From positions 138,045 through 202,044 of the forward strand of contig NZ_DS996355.1 of NCBI RefSeq assembly GCF_000156375.1: a DNA stretch of 64,000 bases, given 5' to 3'. Source of the stretch: Desulfovibrio piger ATCC 29098. Lineage in GTDB: Bacteria > Desulfobacterota > Desulfovibrionia > Desulfovibrionales > Desulfovibrionaceae. A model generated the notes under the pieces. That model worked only from the letters and a program-made list of their open reading frames with translations. It searched no databases and was not told where the DNA came from. Positions 17,921-27,246 of the stretch are shown here, in pieces (position 1 is the first letter of the stretch; every line of letters starts with the position of its first letter). A program made the translations under genes and the position numbers.

Positions 17921-18361
17921 TTAGCCCTGCAGGAACTGCAAGACTTCCTTGTCGTCTTCCACGACCTCGAAGGCCGATTGCAGGGAGGCTGGCAGGCGGG
18001 AAGGTCTGCCGGTCGCCATATCGATATAGATCCAGACCGTGGCCGCTTCGGCCAGGACGCTGCGGTCGGCGGCACGCCAGAACAGATAGCGGCGCAGGCT
18101 CTGGCGGGAGGCCAGTTCGGCCACCCAGGTGGCGGCGGTGATGACGTCTCCGGCAAGGGCAGGGCGTTTGTAGGTGATGGTGTGCTGCCGGACGACCCAG
18201 CCGTGCCCTTCCGCGTCGTAGCGTTCCACGCCCCAGCCCTGGACAGTGGAGTGGTTGATGGCCAGGTCCTGCATCCACTGGACATAGCACAGGTTGCTGA
18301 CGCGGTTCTGGATGTCGATATGCTGGGGAGCGACGATGATTTCCTGGGTGAAGATGCGCAT
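17921..18361 (-). CDS. Acyl-CoA thioesterase of the hot-dog (4HBT) family
   Basis: A 146-residue hot-dog-fold protein resembling YbgC/FadM thioesterases, which hydrolyse acyl-CoA (or acyl-ACP) thioesters in the cytoplasm. The active-site segment HIDIQNRVSNLCYVQWMQDL corresponds to the family's H-x-D-x2-GHV-N-N-x2-Y region, with Asp replaced in context by HID. ITYKRPALAGDVITAATWV is the typical central beta strand region. GGAGG lies 4 bases before the ATG at 18361, which fixes the start and excludes a 20-residue extension. Substrate is unknown. Confidence 0.85.
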   Translation of the reverse strand: MRIFTQEIIVAPQHIDIQNRVSNLCYVQWMQDLAINHSTVQGWGVERYDAEGHGWVVRQHTITYKRPALAGDVITAATWVAELASRQSLRRYLFWRAADRSVLAEAATVWIYIDMATGRPSRLPASLQSAFEVVEDDKEVLQFLQG

Positions 18362-18546
18362 GGTTCCTCCTTGGCAGACCGGTACAGCCCGCCTTGCAGG
18401 ACGCAGCATATACCTGTCCACGGGGAAAGGCCATGTGCCTTTCCCCTGCTTCCGCTGCCTGCCGGAGAGATTTAGCTTGTCTGTCCTGCCGCCCCGGCGT
18501 AGAGGGGAAACAGGACATGTGTTCGGGACAGGAGGGAAGGACCATC

Positions 18547-19629
18547 ATGGTGCAGCGCATGACCATGGCGTGGATACAATGGTTGGGATGTGCGGGCTTG
18601 CTCCTGCTGCTGTCGGGGCCGGTCCTGGCCGCGGAAGGCATGCTGGAGATCCTGGCGGCCGGCGACGTGCTGCTGGGCGGCCGGATGCTCGAAGCGCCCC
18701 AGGCGGGAGAACTTTTCGGGCCCCTGACCCGTCAGCGTCTGGGACAGGCGGACATCTTCCTGTGGAATTGCGAGATCGCCGGTCTTTCTTCCGTCTCCAA
18801 ACAGAATACCTTCGTCTTCCATGCCGACGGTCTGCTGTTCCCCCAGATGGCGTTTGCCAATGGAGCCGCCTGTACCGCCAATAACCATGTGTTCGACGGG
18901 CTGGAAGAGGGCGCGGCCAATCTGCTGACCGTGCTGGAGGGTGCCCGTATCCGCCACAACGGCCTGCATGATCGCGGCACCTTTGCGCCACTTTCTCTCT
19001 TGCCGCAACGGGATCCTCCGGTCTACCTGCTGACGGGCTCGCCCATGTCGCAGATCGGCAGCGGTCCCCGGATCGTCACACTGTCCTATCCCCAGCTGCT
19101 GGAGACCGTGCGGGCGTTGCGTGCCCGGGAACCGGAAGCCTGGATCATCCTGTATTCCCATGACGGGGATGAAGGTTTCTCCGAAGCTTCGGAGCGCCAG
19201 CGGCTTTGGGCGGGCTGGTTCGCCGCCGCCGGGGCAGACATCATCCTTTTTGCCCACAGTCATTGCTATGGCGGGTTCGAGACCCTGGAAGCCACGCCAC
19301 GAAAGACTTTTGTGGCCTGGGGACTGGGGAATTTCTTGTTCGGCGGCAACAGAGGCTGGCGGAGCCGGAACGATGTGCGCCTGCTGTCCATCCGTCTCGA
19401 CACGGTCACAGGTCAAAAATCCGCCTGCTGGCTGTACGGGAAAACCAAAAACTGGCAGTTTTCCCTGTACCGCATGGATGAGGGCGTGCTGCGGCAGGTG
19501 CAGAATCTGGGGGCCAGGGTTGCCGCCATCATCGCACAGCCTCCGGCGGAAGGAAGCGGGCAGGATGCGAAGAAGGCTGATGAAGGATTCGGACTAAAAT
19601 CGATCTTCCTGTTCTGGAAAAATCTTTAG
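18547..19629 (+). CDS. CapA-like exported metallophosphoesterase-fold protein
   Basis: Related to CapA/PgsA, the capsule (poly-gamma-glutamate) synthesis proteins of calcineurin-like phosphoesterase fold. The 360-residue product begins with a signal or anchor segment (WIQWLGCAGLLLLLSGPVLAAE). It then shows the family's metal-site motifs in order: LAAGDVLLGGRM, NCEIAG, ANNHVFDGL, YSHDGDEGF and FAHSHCYGGFE, ending with WGLGNFLFGG. The AGGAGG site just upstream of 18547 excludes a 51-residue extension. No polyglutamate genes are near, so the substrate is open and the capsule role is only a family default. Confidence 0.85.
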   Translation: MVQRMTMAWIQWLGCAGLLLLLSGPVLAAEGMLEILAAGDVLLGGRMLEAPQAGELFGPLTRQRLGQADIFLWNCEIAGLSSVSKQNTFVFHADGLLFPQMAFANGAACTANNHVFDGLEEGAANLLTVLEGARIRHNGLHDRGTFAPLSLLPQRDPPVYLLTGSPMSQIGSGPRIVTLSYPQLLETVRALRAREPEAWIILYSHDGDEGFSEASERQRLWAGWFAAAGADIILFAHSHCYGGFETLEATPRKTFVAWGLGNFLFGGNRGWRSRNDVRLLSIRLDTVTGQKSACWLYGKTKNWQFSLYRMDEGVLRQVQNLGARVAAIIAQPPAEGSGQDAKKADEGFGLKSIFLFWKNL

Positions 19630-19991
19630 GCGCTGAAGATCCCCGGGGAACGGACAAGACCCGCATCCGGGATGGGCGAGTCGCAAACAGAGCGTCCGCC
19701 CGGCTACACCGGCCAGCTACATGGGAAACGGGCGGCAGGCGCTGGCAGCTGCGGAGCAAACGACGTCGTCCTGGCAGTGCCGGGCACAAGAGGCTTGCCC
19801 TGTTCCAGCGTACGAGATGCGGCAGGTTGCCGGACTGTCGTCCATTTCCTGTCTGGCTGTCCGGGGCCGGTTATCCTTTGACAAAAGAAGAAGGGGCGGC
19901 AGGGTATTCCTGCCGCCCCTTCATTTGACAGGAAGCGGGGGTGCCTCCTGCCCGGGGGAGGGCATGGCATCGGGCCGTCTAGGAGGTGGGG
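19630..19991. other. Intergenic region without gene
   Basis: About 360 bases between convergent genes. Apart from the terminator near 19900 I see no supported ORF or RNA. Confidence 0.5.
19892..19921 (-). terminator. Terminator of the ferredoxin/flavoprotein genes
   Basis: GGGGCGGCAGG / CCTGCCGCCCC stem with a 5-base loop; on the minus strand a T-rich run follows. Confidence 0.85.
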
Positions 19992-19992
19992 A

Positions 19993-21675
19993 TCACTTGG
20001 CGCTTTCGTTGGTCGGGAAAGCGAAGTTGTCCTGGTAGTATCGGGTCACAGGGTGCTTGTACTGCTCCAGCGGCACGGGGACGCGGAAGAATTCCGGCTT
20101 GCTGGCCGCATCCTTGCGCAGGCAGAGCCAGGCCAGCTGGGAATCGTCGCGCACGGGGTAATCTTCCCGGTAGTGGCCCGCACGGGTCTCCTTGCGTTCC
20201 AGAGAGGCCCGGACGTACATTTCACTGACAAAGGCCACGCCGCGGGTCTCATGCAGTTTGAGCAGGTAATGGGGATCCGCCGCCGCCATGCGCGGCAGAT
20301 CTTCTTCCCGAATGCGCTCCAGTTCCTTGAGCGCGGCCTGCAGGCTGCATTCGTTCTTGAGGATGGAGACCCCGTAGGGGAAGACCGTTTTCTGGATGGA
20401 GGTCAGCACTTCCTTGGGCGTGAGACCTTCCTTGCCCAGAGGAGCGAACAGGGCCTGCTGGCGGGCGGTGATCTCCGCATCGGACAGGTCGCTCTTGACT
20501 TCCGGCAGCGTCTGGAGCAGACGGGCCGCGTTCTCGCCGGCCATGTGGCCCAGCACGGACGTGGTCATCAGGGCGAAACCGCCGGCGTAGACACCGGGCT
20601 CGGTGGCACGGGCCGTACCGGCAGCCAGCAGACCTTCCAGATTGGTGTTGCCCCAGGCGTCGGCCCGCAGGCCACCGTACGAAACGGTCATCTGGGGCAC
20701 CCATTCCGTGGAATCCCGGAACAGGTCCAGCCCCAGGGCGGAAAGCTTGTCGTAATTCAGCTTCTGCCAGCCGTTCTGGGGGCGCAGCAGGATGAGGTTC
20801 TCCTGCTGGATGCGGCTCAGGTCAAAGGTGATGGGGCCGCGACCGGCCCGAATCTCCATGGCCATGGCCATGGTGGTGTAATGGGGGTCGGTATTGGATC
20901 CCAGCACGGGGGAGTAGCGCTCCATGAAGGGCTCGCCTTCGGCATTGACGAAGCGCGCCCCCAGGGGCATCAGCACGGTCTGGCCTTCCCAGCCGAAAAG
21001 GCGGGGCATGTTCCAGACGCGGGCAAATTCCAGGTTCTGCAGGACGGCACCGGCCTCATAGGTCATCTGCATGGTCTCGCCGGTGGGCGTGTTCTTGCCG
21101 TACGAGGTCTTCCAGCCGCCCATGCCGCTGGCGGCAATGACCACCCGGGCGTCGAAGCGGTAGAAATCACCGTTGATGGTGTCGAAGCCCAGGGCGCCGC
21201 ATACGCGGCCGTCCTGCTGCAACAGCTCGGTGAGCAGGATGCGTCCCACCCGCTCCACGGAGCGCTGCTTGAGCTGGCGCACGATGTTCTTGACCATCAG
21301 TTCGCCGCCGCGGCCCTTGAGCTGGGCCGGATACAGCTTCACATGCTCCAGTCCCCGCTGGGGGACGTATTTCATGCTGCCGTCTTCTTTTTTGAAAAAC
21401 TCGCAGCCGAGGATCTCTTCCATGAGGTCCTGGTCGCAGAGGCCGTCGAAATAATAGATGAAATCCTGGACCCATTCATCCACGTTGTCCGGAGGGAGGA
21501 CGGCTTCAAAATCGCCGCCCGCCATGGTCATCAGGCCGCCCCAGTCGCGGGGGCCCTTGTCCACGATGCAGATGCGGGCTTCGGGAGCCAGTTCGGAGCA
21601 GCGGTAGGCGGCCCACAGGCCGGCGGAACCGCCGCCCATGATCAGGACGTCCGTAGTGATATGATGCATGTTCAT
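19993..21675 (-). CDS. AprA/FrdA-like FAD-dependent oxidoreductase (560 aa)
   Basis: FAD-binding protein of the fumarate reductase/adenylylsulfate reductase alpha-subunit superfamily. The N-terminal dinucleotide fold is clear (TDVLIMGGGSAGLWAAYRC, acidic strand end ICIVDKGP), and a C-terminal helical segment (RASLERKETRAGHYREDYPV) matches the FrdA/AprA tail. The HPTG active-site motif of fumarate reductases is not present: the equivalent stretch reads VWNMPRLFGWEGQTVLMPLG, so the substrate is probably not fumarate. It starts one base after the ferredoxin stop (TAAGATG), so the two are translationally coupled and probably form an AprAB-like pair. Cytoplasmic; no signal peptide. Confidence 0.8.
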   Translation of the reverse strand: MNMHHITTDVLIMGGGSAGLWAAYRCSELAPEARICIVDKGPRDWGGLMTMAGGDFEAVLPPDNVDEWVQDFIYYFDGLCDQDLMEEILGCEFFKKEDGSMKYVPQRGLEHVKLYPAQLKGRGGELMVKNIVRQLKQRSVERVGRILLTELLQQDGRVCGALGFDTINGDFYRFDARVVIAASGMGGWKTSYGKNTPTGETMQMTYEAGAVLQNLEFARVWNMPRLFGWEGQTVLMPLGARFVNAEGEPFMERYSPVLGSNTDPHYTTMAMAMEIRAGRGPITFDLSRIQQENLILLRPQNGWQKLNYDKLSALGLDLFRDSTEWVPQMTVSYGGLRADAWGNTNLEGLLAAGTARATEPGVYAGGFALMTTSVLGHMAGENAARLLQTLPEVKSDLSDAEITARQQALFAPLGKEGLTPKEVLTSIQKTVFPYGVSILKNECSLQAALKELERIREEDLPRMAAADPHYLLKLHETRGVAFVSEMYVRASLERKETRAGHYREDYPVRDDSQLAWLCLRKDAASKPEFFRVPVPLEQYKHPVTRYYQDNFAFPTNESAK

Positions 21676-21676
21676 C

Positions 21677-21919
21677 TTACAGTCCTCCGCCCAGGGCCTT
21701 GGGGATATCGGGGAAAACAGGCGGCAGTTCTTCGCGGAACGGGTGCACGAAGATGGCGCCTGACGGACACAGCCGTTCACAGATGTAGCAGGTCATACAG
21801 TCGTCGGCATAGGCGATGAAGGCCTTGCCGTCCTCACCGAGCCGCAGGGCGTCCAGAGGACACTTTTCCACGCAGGCGCCGCAGCCGATACAGATAGCGG
21901 CATCGATTCTTTCGATCAT
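21677..21919 (-). CDS. Ferredoxin-like 2[4Fe-4S] subunit of the flavoprotein
   Basis: An 80-residue ferredoxin with two full clusters: CIGCGACVEKCPLDAL and CMTCYICERLCPSGAI. It resembles AprB-type and polyferredoxin electron carriers. The ATG at 21919 follows AAGGAAAG; a GTG six codons earlier is less likely. The flavoprotein gene begins one base after this stop, so the pair probably assembles as one complex that passes electrons between FAD and an outside carrier. Confidence 0.9.
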   Translation of the reverse strand: MIERIDAAICIGCGACVEKCPLDALRLGEDGKAFIAYADDCMTCYICERLCPSGAIFVHPFREELPPVFPDIPKALGGGL

Positions 21920-21981
21920 GATCTTTCCTTTGGGCACGGCCGCAGTGGAGGTGCAGCCGTGCCCGTGTTCAGGAGGGCTGG

Positions 21982-23517
21982 CTAGAAAGAGTAGATGAAC
22001 AGCACGCTTACGTTCCAGGCGTCGCGGATATCGCGATGGTCGCCGCCGGTCAGGCTCTGGCCCCAGACGTCATCCGACTTGTCCAGCCACAGGGCGATGT
22101 AGCTGGCTTCGAGGTTGACCTGCAGGTTGTCATAGATCTTGTATTCGTTGAGCAGGCCGAACTCCAGGGCGTAGTCACGCGTGGTAAGGTACAGGTTCTC
22201 GCGGCCGACCTTGGTGGTGCCTTCGGGATTGTTGGGAGCCATCCACTGATTGGTACGCTCGTGGTACTTCTTCAGGATGCCGGGGTCGTTGGTACCGCCG
22301 AGCAGGCTGATGTGGAAAGTGTGCTTGAGGTCTTCCAGGAAGCTCATGTCCTTCAGGCGGAAGCCCACGCCCCAGGTGCCCACCAGGTTGTTGCCGATGA
22401 CGCGGTCACGTTCGAGGCCATTGATGTCCGGGCCCATGAAGGTGCCGGAGAAGCTGCAGGGACCGTAGTCGTTGCTGATGGTGGGCAGGCGTTCGGAACC
22501 GTTGCCCACGTTGTCGTCGTCACCGGAGCTGTACCAGCCGAACAGGCCCAGCTTGGTCCAGTCCAGATTGTATTCCAGCAGCAGGCCGGCCAGCCAGCCG
22601 GAGCGGTTCAGGGAGCCGTCGTCATAGGTCACATTACCGTACGAGAAGTCCCAGGCGATGCGGAAGGGATCCCACTTGGTGATCTCGCCGCTCAGGCCGC
22701 CCCACCAGGCGGTGCCGTAGGCATTGAGTTTTTCCTTGTGGCTCAGCAGGTCGGCACGCAGGGGGAACAGGCCACTCAGGGCATAGCCGCCGTTGACGCC
22801 GTTGATCTTGTTGCCGACGTAGGCATAGTTCTTGGAGCTGTCATTGCGGAACGTGTTGGAACCGATGGAGGCGAACATGCCCCAGGGGGTCAGCTTGACG
22901 CCGTCAAAGGTCAGGGGCACCATCAGGCCGGCCATGTCCATGTTGTCCATGAAATTCTTCTGGTCGCCGTCGGCATCGCCCACATAGTTGTCGTTGTACG
23001 GACGGGCCCAGAAGGCCGTCATGGCAGCGTTCTCATTGAAGACGTAGCTGGCGGTGATGGCGGCCACGTCGGACTGGAAGACGGTGGGGCCGCCCATGGC
23101 CATGTAGGGCAGACCGATGCCCTGGATACCCATGCGCAGCTTGAGGTCCGTATTGGGCACGCGCCAGTCGATAAAGGCTCTTTTGAGCTTCACGATGGAT
23201 GCGTCGGCGCCCAGGGCCATACCGCCCTGGGGATTGTCGGCCTTGCCCCAGATGGACTTGCCGATTTCAAAGTAGACCTGACCGGAAAGGTTTTCGTCAG
23301 CCACGGCGTCGATGACCAGACGGACACGGGAGCGGGCCTCGAACTCGTCTTCGCTCGGGTCATAGCCGGTATGCCCGCCATTGGTGAAGTTGCCGTTCTG
23401 ACCATACTGGAAACTCGCCAGCCATACCCCCTTGGCCTTGAAGTCTACAGCGTGGCTTGCCTGGGCGGCTCCCGTCACCATGGCTGCTGCCAGCAGCAGA
23501 CACCAGATCTTTTTCAT
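21982..23517 (-). CDS. Outer-membrane porin, Desulfovibrio type
   Basis: A 511-residue outer-membrane beta-barrel. A signal peptide (MKKIWCLLLAAAMVTGAAQA, cleavage near SHAVDF) is followed by FKAKGVWLASFQYGQN, the start shared by the abundant Desulfovibrio homotrimeric porins. Alternating amphipathic strands and short acidic loops (DDDNVGNGSE, DADGDQ) run throughout, and the chain ends in VLFIYSF with the C-terminal Phe recognised by the Bam complex. GGAGGAAGG precedes the ATG at 23517. Lying between the ferredoxin and the GltD-like gene in the same orientation, it probably serves as the outer-membrane entry for this cluster's substrate. Confidence 0.88.
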   Translation of the reverse strand: MKKIWCLLLAAAMVTGAAQASHAVDFKAKGVWLASFQYGQNGNFTNGGHTGYDPSEDEFEARSRVRLVIDAVADENLSGQVYFEIGKSIWGKADNPQGGMALGADASIVKLKRAFIDWRVPNTDLKLRMGIQGIGLPYMAMGGPTVFQSDVAAITASYVFNENAAMTAFWARPYNDNYVGDADGDQKNFMDNMDMAGLMVPLTFDGVKLTPWGMFASIGSNTFRNDSSKNYAYVGNKINGVNGGYALSGLFPLRADLLSHKEKLNAYGTAWWGGLSGEITKWDPFRIAWDFSYGNVTYDDGSLNRSGWLAGLLLEYNLDWTKLGLFGWYSSGDDDNVGNGSERLPTISNDYGPCSFSGTFMGPDINGLERDRVIGNNLVGTWGVGFRLKDMSFLEDLKHTFHISLLGGTNDPGILKKYHERTNQWMAPNNPEGTTKVGRENLYLTTRDYALEFGLLNEYKIYDNLQVNLEASYIALWLDKSDDVWGQSLTGGDHRDIRDAWNVSVLFIYSF

Positions 23518-23627
23518 AATCCTTCCTCCAGAGAGACAGTAGTTTTTGGGCAAAGCCCGGAAACTTGGGTGCAGAAGCAGACCCGGAGGCCGAAAGGGGG
23601 CCTCAGGGGGTCTGGTGCAATCTTAAA

Positions 23628-23655
23628 AAGGGCGGATCATGCGATCCGCCCTTTC
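23628..23655 (-). terminator. Hairpin after the GltD-like gene
   Basis: GGGCGGATC-ATGC-GATCCGCCC with a T-run on the minus strand (AAAA on plus). It separates the two flavoprotein genes upstream from the porin and ferredoxin genes downstream, so the cluster has at least two transcripts or a partial terminator. Confidence 0.8.
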
Positions 23656-23662
23656 CATCATG

Positions 23663-25363
23663 CTAGACTTGCATAAACAGGGGGAATGTGAAGCCGATGG
23701 CGCTGCAGGGGCAGCTGGTGCGGCAGTTGGCGCAGTGCCAGCACTCTTCGCCATGGACCATTTCGGGCCGTTCCGCTTCCTGGTAAGGACGCATCTCCAG
23801 CACATAGCCGGGGCAGTCCTCGACGCAGGTACCGCAGGCCTTGCAGTGGCCGCAGTGGAAGCAGCGGGCGGCTTCCTTTTGGGCCTGTTCGATGGTCAGA
23901 CCCAGGTTGAGTTCGGCAAAAGCCTTGGTACAGGCATTTTCGGCTTCCTTTTCGGAAGGAACGCTCTCATACTGGGCGATGCCGTAGATGTCGGCGTACT
24001 GCACCACATAGGGAGCGGTGTCGCTGCCCATGGCGTCGCAGTCTTCGATCATGTTTTCTTCGTTCAGGGCGTAGACGCGGCTGCTGGTGCCGGTCAGCAT
24101 CTGGTGCACGGCAAAGGCGGCGCGGCGGCCGTCGCCCACGGCACGGGCGATGGAGGCGGGGCCGGCGGACACGTCGCCGGCGGCGAAGACACCGGCCTTG
24201 GAGGTGCGCTGGCTTTCGTCGACCTTGATCCAGTTGCGGGGGGTCAGTTCCAGACCACCGGCGTTTTCACCCAGGAAAGCCAGGTCGGTCTTCATGCCCA
24301 CGGCAAAGATCACGGTGTCGCATTCCAGGACATGCTCGCCACCAGGCACGGCTTCCAGGGTCAGCTTGCCCTTTTCGTCAAAGTGGCAGTCCTTGACTTC
24401 GAAGTAGTCCACGCCGGTGACCTTGTCGCCTTCGGTGCGGATGGCGGACATGGTGCAGGAATTGTGCACATGCACGCCTTCCTTGGCGGCCAGTTCCAGG
24501 TCTTCGGCAGGAGCACGCATCTCGCCGGCCTTTTCCAGGCAGATCACATGGACGTTCTCGGCGCCGAGGCGGCGGGCGGTGAAGGCGCAGTCGAAGGCCA
24601 CGCCGCCGCCACCCATGATGACGACGTTCTTGCCGATCTTGCCGGTGTTCTGGCCCAGAGCGGCGGCACGCAGGAATTCCACGGCCTTGACGGCCTTTTC
24701 GGCGCCGGGGATGGGCAGGCTGTTTTCAGCGGGCACACCGGTGGCCACGATGACGGCATCGTAGCGGGCGGAGATCTCTTCCATGGTGATGTCCACACCC
24801 ACGCGGGTGTTGACGCAGGCGCGCACGCCAGCTTCCAGCACCAGGCCCACTTCGCGGTCAACCACATCGCGGGGCAGACGGAAGTTCGGCACGCCGTAGC
24901 GGGGCACGCCGCCCAGCAGGGGCTCGGCTTCATAGATGGTGACTTCGTGGCCCAGCAGGGCCAGGAAGTAGGCGGCCGTCAGGCCGGCAGGGCCGCCGCC
25001 GATGACGGCGGCTTTCTTGCCGGTGGCGGGACGACGCTTGAAGAAGACGTGGCCGCGTTCGGCAAAAGTCTCGGCAGCGCGTTCCAGAGCGCGGATGTTC
25101 AGGCAGCCGTCCATTTCCTTACGGTTGCAGGCATCCATGCAGAAGTGGGGGCAGACGCGGCCGGTGATGCCCGGGAAGGGGTTCTTGGCACGCAGGTAGC
25201 GCAGGGCTTCGGTGAACTGGCCTTTTTCGATGAGCGAGTTCATCTTCTGGATGGAGTTGCCGATGGGGCAGGAAGTTTCGCAGGGCGAAGTGCGGAACTG
25301 CTCTTTCAGCTGGGCGCCCAGCACGACGGGGCGCGTTATTTCACGGCTATATCTCGGGGGCAT
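23663..25363 (-). CDS. GltD-like FAD/NAD(P) oxidoreductase with C-terminal ferredoxin domain
   Basis: A 566-residue protein of the glutamate synthase small subunit (GltD)/NfnB-like family. An N-terminal FeS region (CETSCPIGNSIQ, GRVCPHFCMDACNR) leads into an FAD fold (AAVIGGGPAGLTAAYFLALLG, YEAEPLLGGVPRYGVPNFRL) and an NAD(P) fold (NVVIMGGGGVAFDCAFTARR). The flavin signature GVFAAGDVSAGPASIARAVG follows, then a C-terminal pair of clusters (CFHCGHCKACGTCVEDCPG; CWHCANCRTSCPCSA). It should move electrons between NAD(P)H and the cluster's flavoproteins or ferredoxin. It starts 42 bases after the 557-aa flavoprotein gene, with AAGGAG upstream, so these two are cotranscribed. Confidence 0.9.
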   Translation of the reverse strand: MPPRYSREITRPVVLGAQLKEQFRTSPCETSCPIGNSIQKMNSLIEKGQFTEALRYLRAKNPFPGITGRVCPHFCMDACNRKEMDGCLNIRALERAAETFAERGHVFFKRRPATGKKAAVIGGGPAGLTAAYFLALLGHEVTIYEAEPLLGGVPRYGVPNFRLPRDVVDREVGLVLEAGVRACVNTRVGVDITMEEISARYDAVIVATGVPAENSLPIPGAEKAVKAVEFLRAAALGQNTGKIGKNVVIMGGGGVAFDCAFTARRLGAENVHVICLEKAGEMRAPAEDLELAAKEGVHVHNSCTMSAIRTEGDKVTGVDYFEVKDCHFDEKGKLTLEAVPGGEHVLECDTVIFAVGMKTDLAFLGENAGGLELTPRNWIKVDESQRTSKAGVFAAGDVSAGPASIARAVGDGRRAAFAVHQMLTGTSSRVYALNEENMIEDCDAMGSDTAPYVVQYADIYGIAQYESVPSEKEAENACTKAFAELNLGLTIEQAQKEAARCFHCGHCKACGTCVEDCPGYVLEMRPYQEAERPEMVHGEECWHCANCRTSCPCSAIGFTFPLFMQV

Positions 25364-25405
25364 GATTACAAACTCCTTGGAAAGTGCATGAGGATGCCGC
25401 GGGCA

Positions 25406-27079
25406 TTACAGCAGCGGCGCCTTGCCCCACTGGAAACGGGGGCCGTCTTCACCGCGGATCAGCAGCAGCGGCTTGGCCATGTCGGGATTCAGCTCGGGGT
25501 AGTCCCGCAGCTTGTAGACACAGCGGCCGGTCTCCTTGCGTTCCATGGTGGCCTGGATGGCCAGTTCACAGACCGTCAGGATGTCGCGGGATTCGTGGCA
25601 GCGCATGAGGTCGCGCAGGGTGTCGGCGTGCAGGCGGTCGGCCTGGCCGGACAGGAAGCGGATCTTTTCCAGGGCGCGGGCCATGCCGGCCATGGAGCGG
25701 CGGAAGCCCATGTAGTAGTTCATGACGTTCCGGGTAGCCTGTTCGATCTCCTTGTAGCTGACGCCTTCGTCGGCGGGCACCTGCATGGGGGCGAACACGT
25801 CCTTCTTGACGCTGGCGGCCAGATCTTCATTGATCTTGCCGGCTTCGGTGATACCGGCGGCACGCATGCCGGCCTGGCGACCGGCCTCGTAGCCACCGCA
25901 CATGGCGCCGGAGCAGTACAGGAAGATACTGCCGCAGAAGAGGTTGGGCACGGTGGTCTCGAAGGTGTCGTTGACGGCGATGGTGCCGCCGAAGATCAGC
26001 TCGCCGATCTCCACTTCCAGCAGCTTGTGCTGGAAGTCGGTGCCGGTGCAGTCGGCCCAGTCACCGAAGGTGGCCTTGTCGCCGGGCATGAGCACATACT
26101 GCAGTTCATGCACGACATCCTTGTCCACGTGGCGCATGTCCATGTAGAATGGCGGGCCGGAACCCTCCATCTGTTCCTGGAAGGTGCCCTGGATCTGGTT
26201 GTTGCGCACGCCGTTTTCCATCATGGGGTCGTACTTGCCCATGAAGCGTTCGCCAAGGGCGTTGATCTCGTGCGCACCGGAGCTGTTGATGCCGTTCATG
26301 CCGGGGCAGCCGTAGCCCTTGGGCAGCATGGTGGCACGCTGATAAGTGTCCAGTTCGGTCACGGCGGCGCCCACATCATAGCCCAGCACCACACCGGCGC
26401 TGGTATTATAGGGGTACATCCAGACGTTGAAGGGATTGTGGGTGGAGTTATCCGTGCCGCGCGTGGCCGAACGACCCTGGGCCGAAACAACGGTCTTGGC
26501 GCGAACCAGCACGAATTCGCCGGTGCGGACATTCCAACCCAGCGCACCGCAGGCCTTGCCGTTGTCGGTGAGGATCTTGACCGCCATGACGTTGTCGAGC
26601 GTATTGATGCCGGCATCACGCACGATGCGGGCCATGGCGCGTTTGATGGTCATGCCGTTGGCGATATGGACCCACCAGCGGCCGGGCTGACCAAAACCCT
26701 GGGTGCGCAGGTAGGTGCCGTCAGCCTTCTTGCTGAACTGCACACCAGCCTTGCCCAGCACATCCAGAAAATATTTCATGTGGGCGTACCAGCCGTTCTG
26801 CAGCATGGCGGGCGACCAGCCGTTGAGGGGCTTGGCGTAGAACTTGACGAGATCTTCCACGGTATCGTGGGCTTCGCCGGGCTCATCCAGGACGGCCATG
26901 TAGTGGTCATTGCCGCCGCCGATACAGCCGGAGCTTTCCAGCTTGCCCTTGTCCATCAGCACTACGTCGAGGCCCTGGTCACGCGCGCCGAGCGCCGCAC
27001 CACAGCCCGAAGCACCGGAGCCGATCACGAGCACGTCGGTTTCCACCAATGTGCCGAGAGGGTGTTTGGTCATCTTCAT
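25406..27079 (-). CDS. Second AprA/FrdA-like FAD-dependent oxidoreductase (557 aa)
   Basis: A second flavoprotein of the FrdA/AprA superfamily. It has the FAD fold TDVLIGSGASGCGAALGAR-type start (VLVIGSGASGCGAALG), GCIGGGNDHYMAVLDEPG, a central substrate domain, CGSIFLYCSGAMCGGYEAG and the tail TMERKETGRCVYKLRDYP shared with AprA. As in the first flavoprotein, no HPTG motif is seen. It is the first gene of the operon, divergent from the LysR gene, and is followed by the GltD-like gene. The two flavoproteins are about the same length but clearly different in sequence, so they may be the reductase and partner of one pathway or act on different substrates. Confidence 0.82.
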   Translation of the reverse strand: MKMTKHPLGTLVETDVLVIGSGASGCGAALGARDQGLDVVLMDKGKLESSGCIGGGNDHYMAVLDEPGEAHDTVEDLVKFYAKPLNGWSPAMLQNGWYAHMKYFLDVLGKAGVQFSKKADGTYLRTQGFGQPGRWWVHIANGMTIKRAMARIVRDAGINTLDNVMAVKILTDNGKACGALGWNVRTGEFVLVRAKTVVSAQGRSATRGTDNSTHNPFNVWMYPYNTSAGVVLGYDVGAAVTELDTYQRATMLPKGYGCPGMNGINSSGAHEINALGERFMGKYDPMMENGVRNNQIQGTFQEQMEGSGPPFYMDMRHVDKDVVHELQYVLMPGDKATFGDWADCTGTDFQHKLLEVEIGELIFGGTIAVNDTFETTVPNLFCGSIFLYCSGAMCGGYEAGRQAGMRAAGITEAGKINEDLAASVKKDVFAPMQVPADEGVSYKEIEQATRNVMNYYMGFRRSMAGMARALEKIRFLSGQADRLHADTLRDLMRCHESRDILTVCELAIQATMERKETGRCVYKLRDYPELNPDMAKPLLLIRGEDGPRFQWGKAPLL

Positions 27080-27189
27080 AACGATATCCTGGTTGTGATT
27101 TTTAGCGGACAGTCATCGCCGGGCCGGTCGGGCAATCCTCAGTGGCTGGCCCAGCGTTTGTGAATAAAAAATCATGCGAAACGCCTGTA

Positions 27190-27207
27190 TTGTCAAATCA
27201 ATAAAAA
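27190..27207. promoter_or_regulatory. Shared operator/-35 element, copy 1 (divergent LysR/flavoprotein promoter)
   Basis: TTGTCAAATCAATAAAAA. Its complement carries a TTGACA -35 box for the minus-strand flavoprotein operon, with a poor -10 (GATTTT or TGATTT) 16-17 bases on. A copy with one mismatch lies at 29910-29927 before the transporter gene. The AT block upstream of the -35 fits a LysR binding site. Confidence 0.65.
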
Positions 27208-27246
27208 TCAAATATCGTTTCAATAAATCAAACATTGGAGGACGTG

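Noticed and set aside
19993-21675. Dissimilatory adenylylsulfate reductase (AprA) itself
   Set aside because: Fold and tail resemble AprA, but no sulfate-reduction partners are adjacent, and the cluster with porin, LysR and DASS transporter is not the standard apr locus.
23639-27163. A very long plus-strand open frame running antisense through the GltD-like and 557-aa flavoprotein genes
   Set aside because: It arises from the strong codon bias of the GC-rich genes on the minus strand. The minus-strand proteins have recognised folds and ribosome sites; the plus-strand translation has no motif and no start signal.
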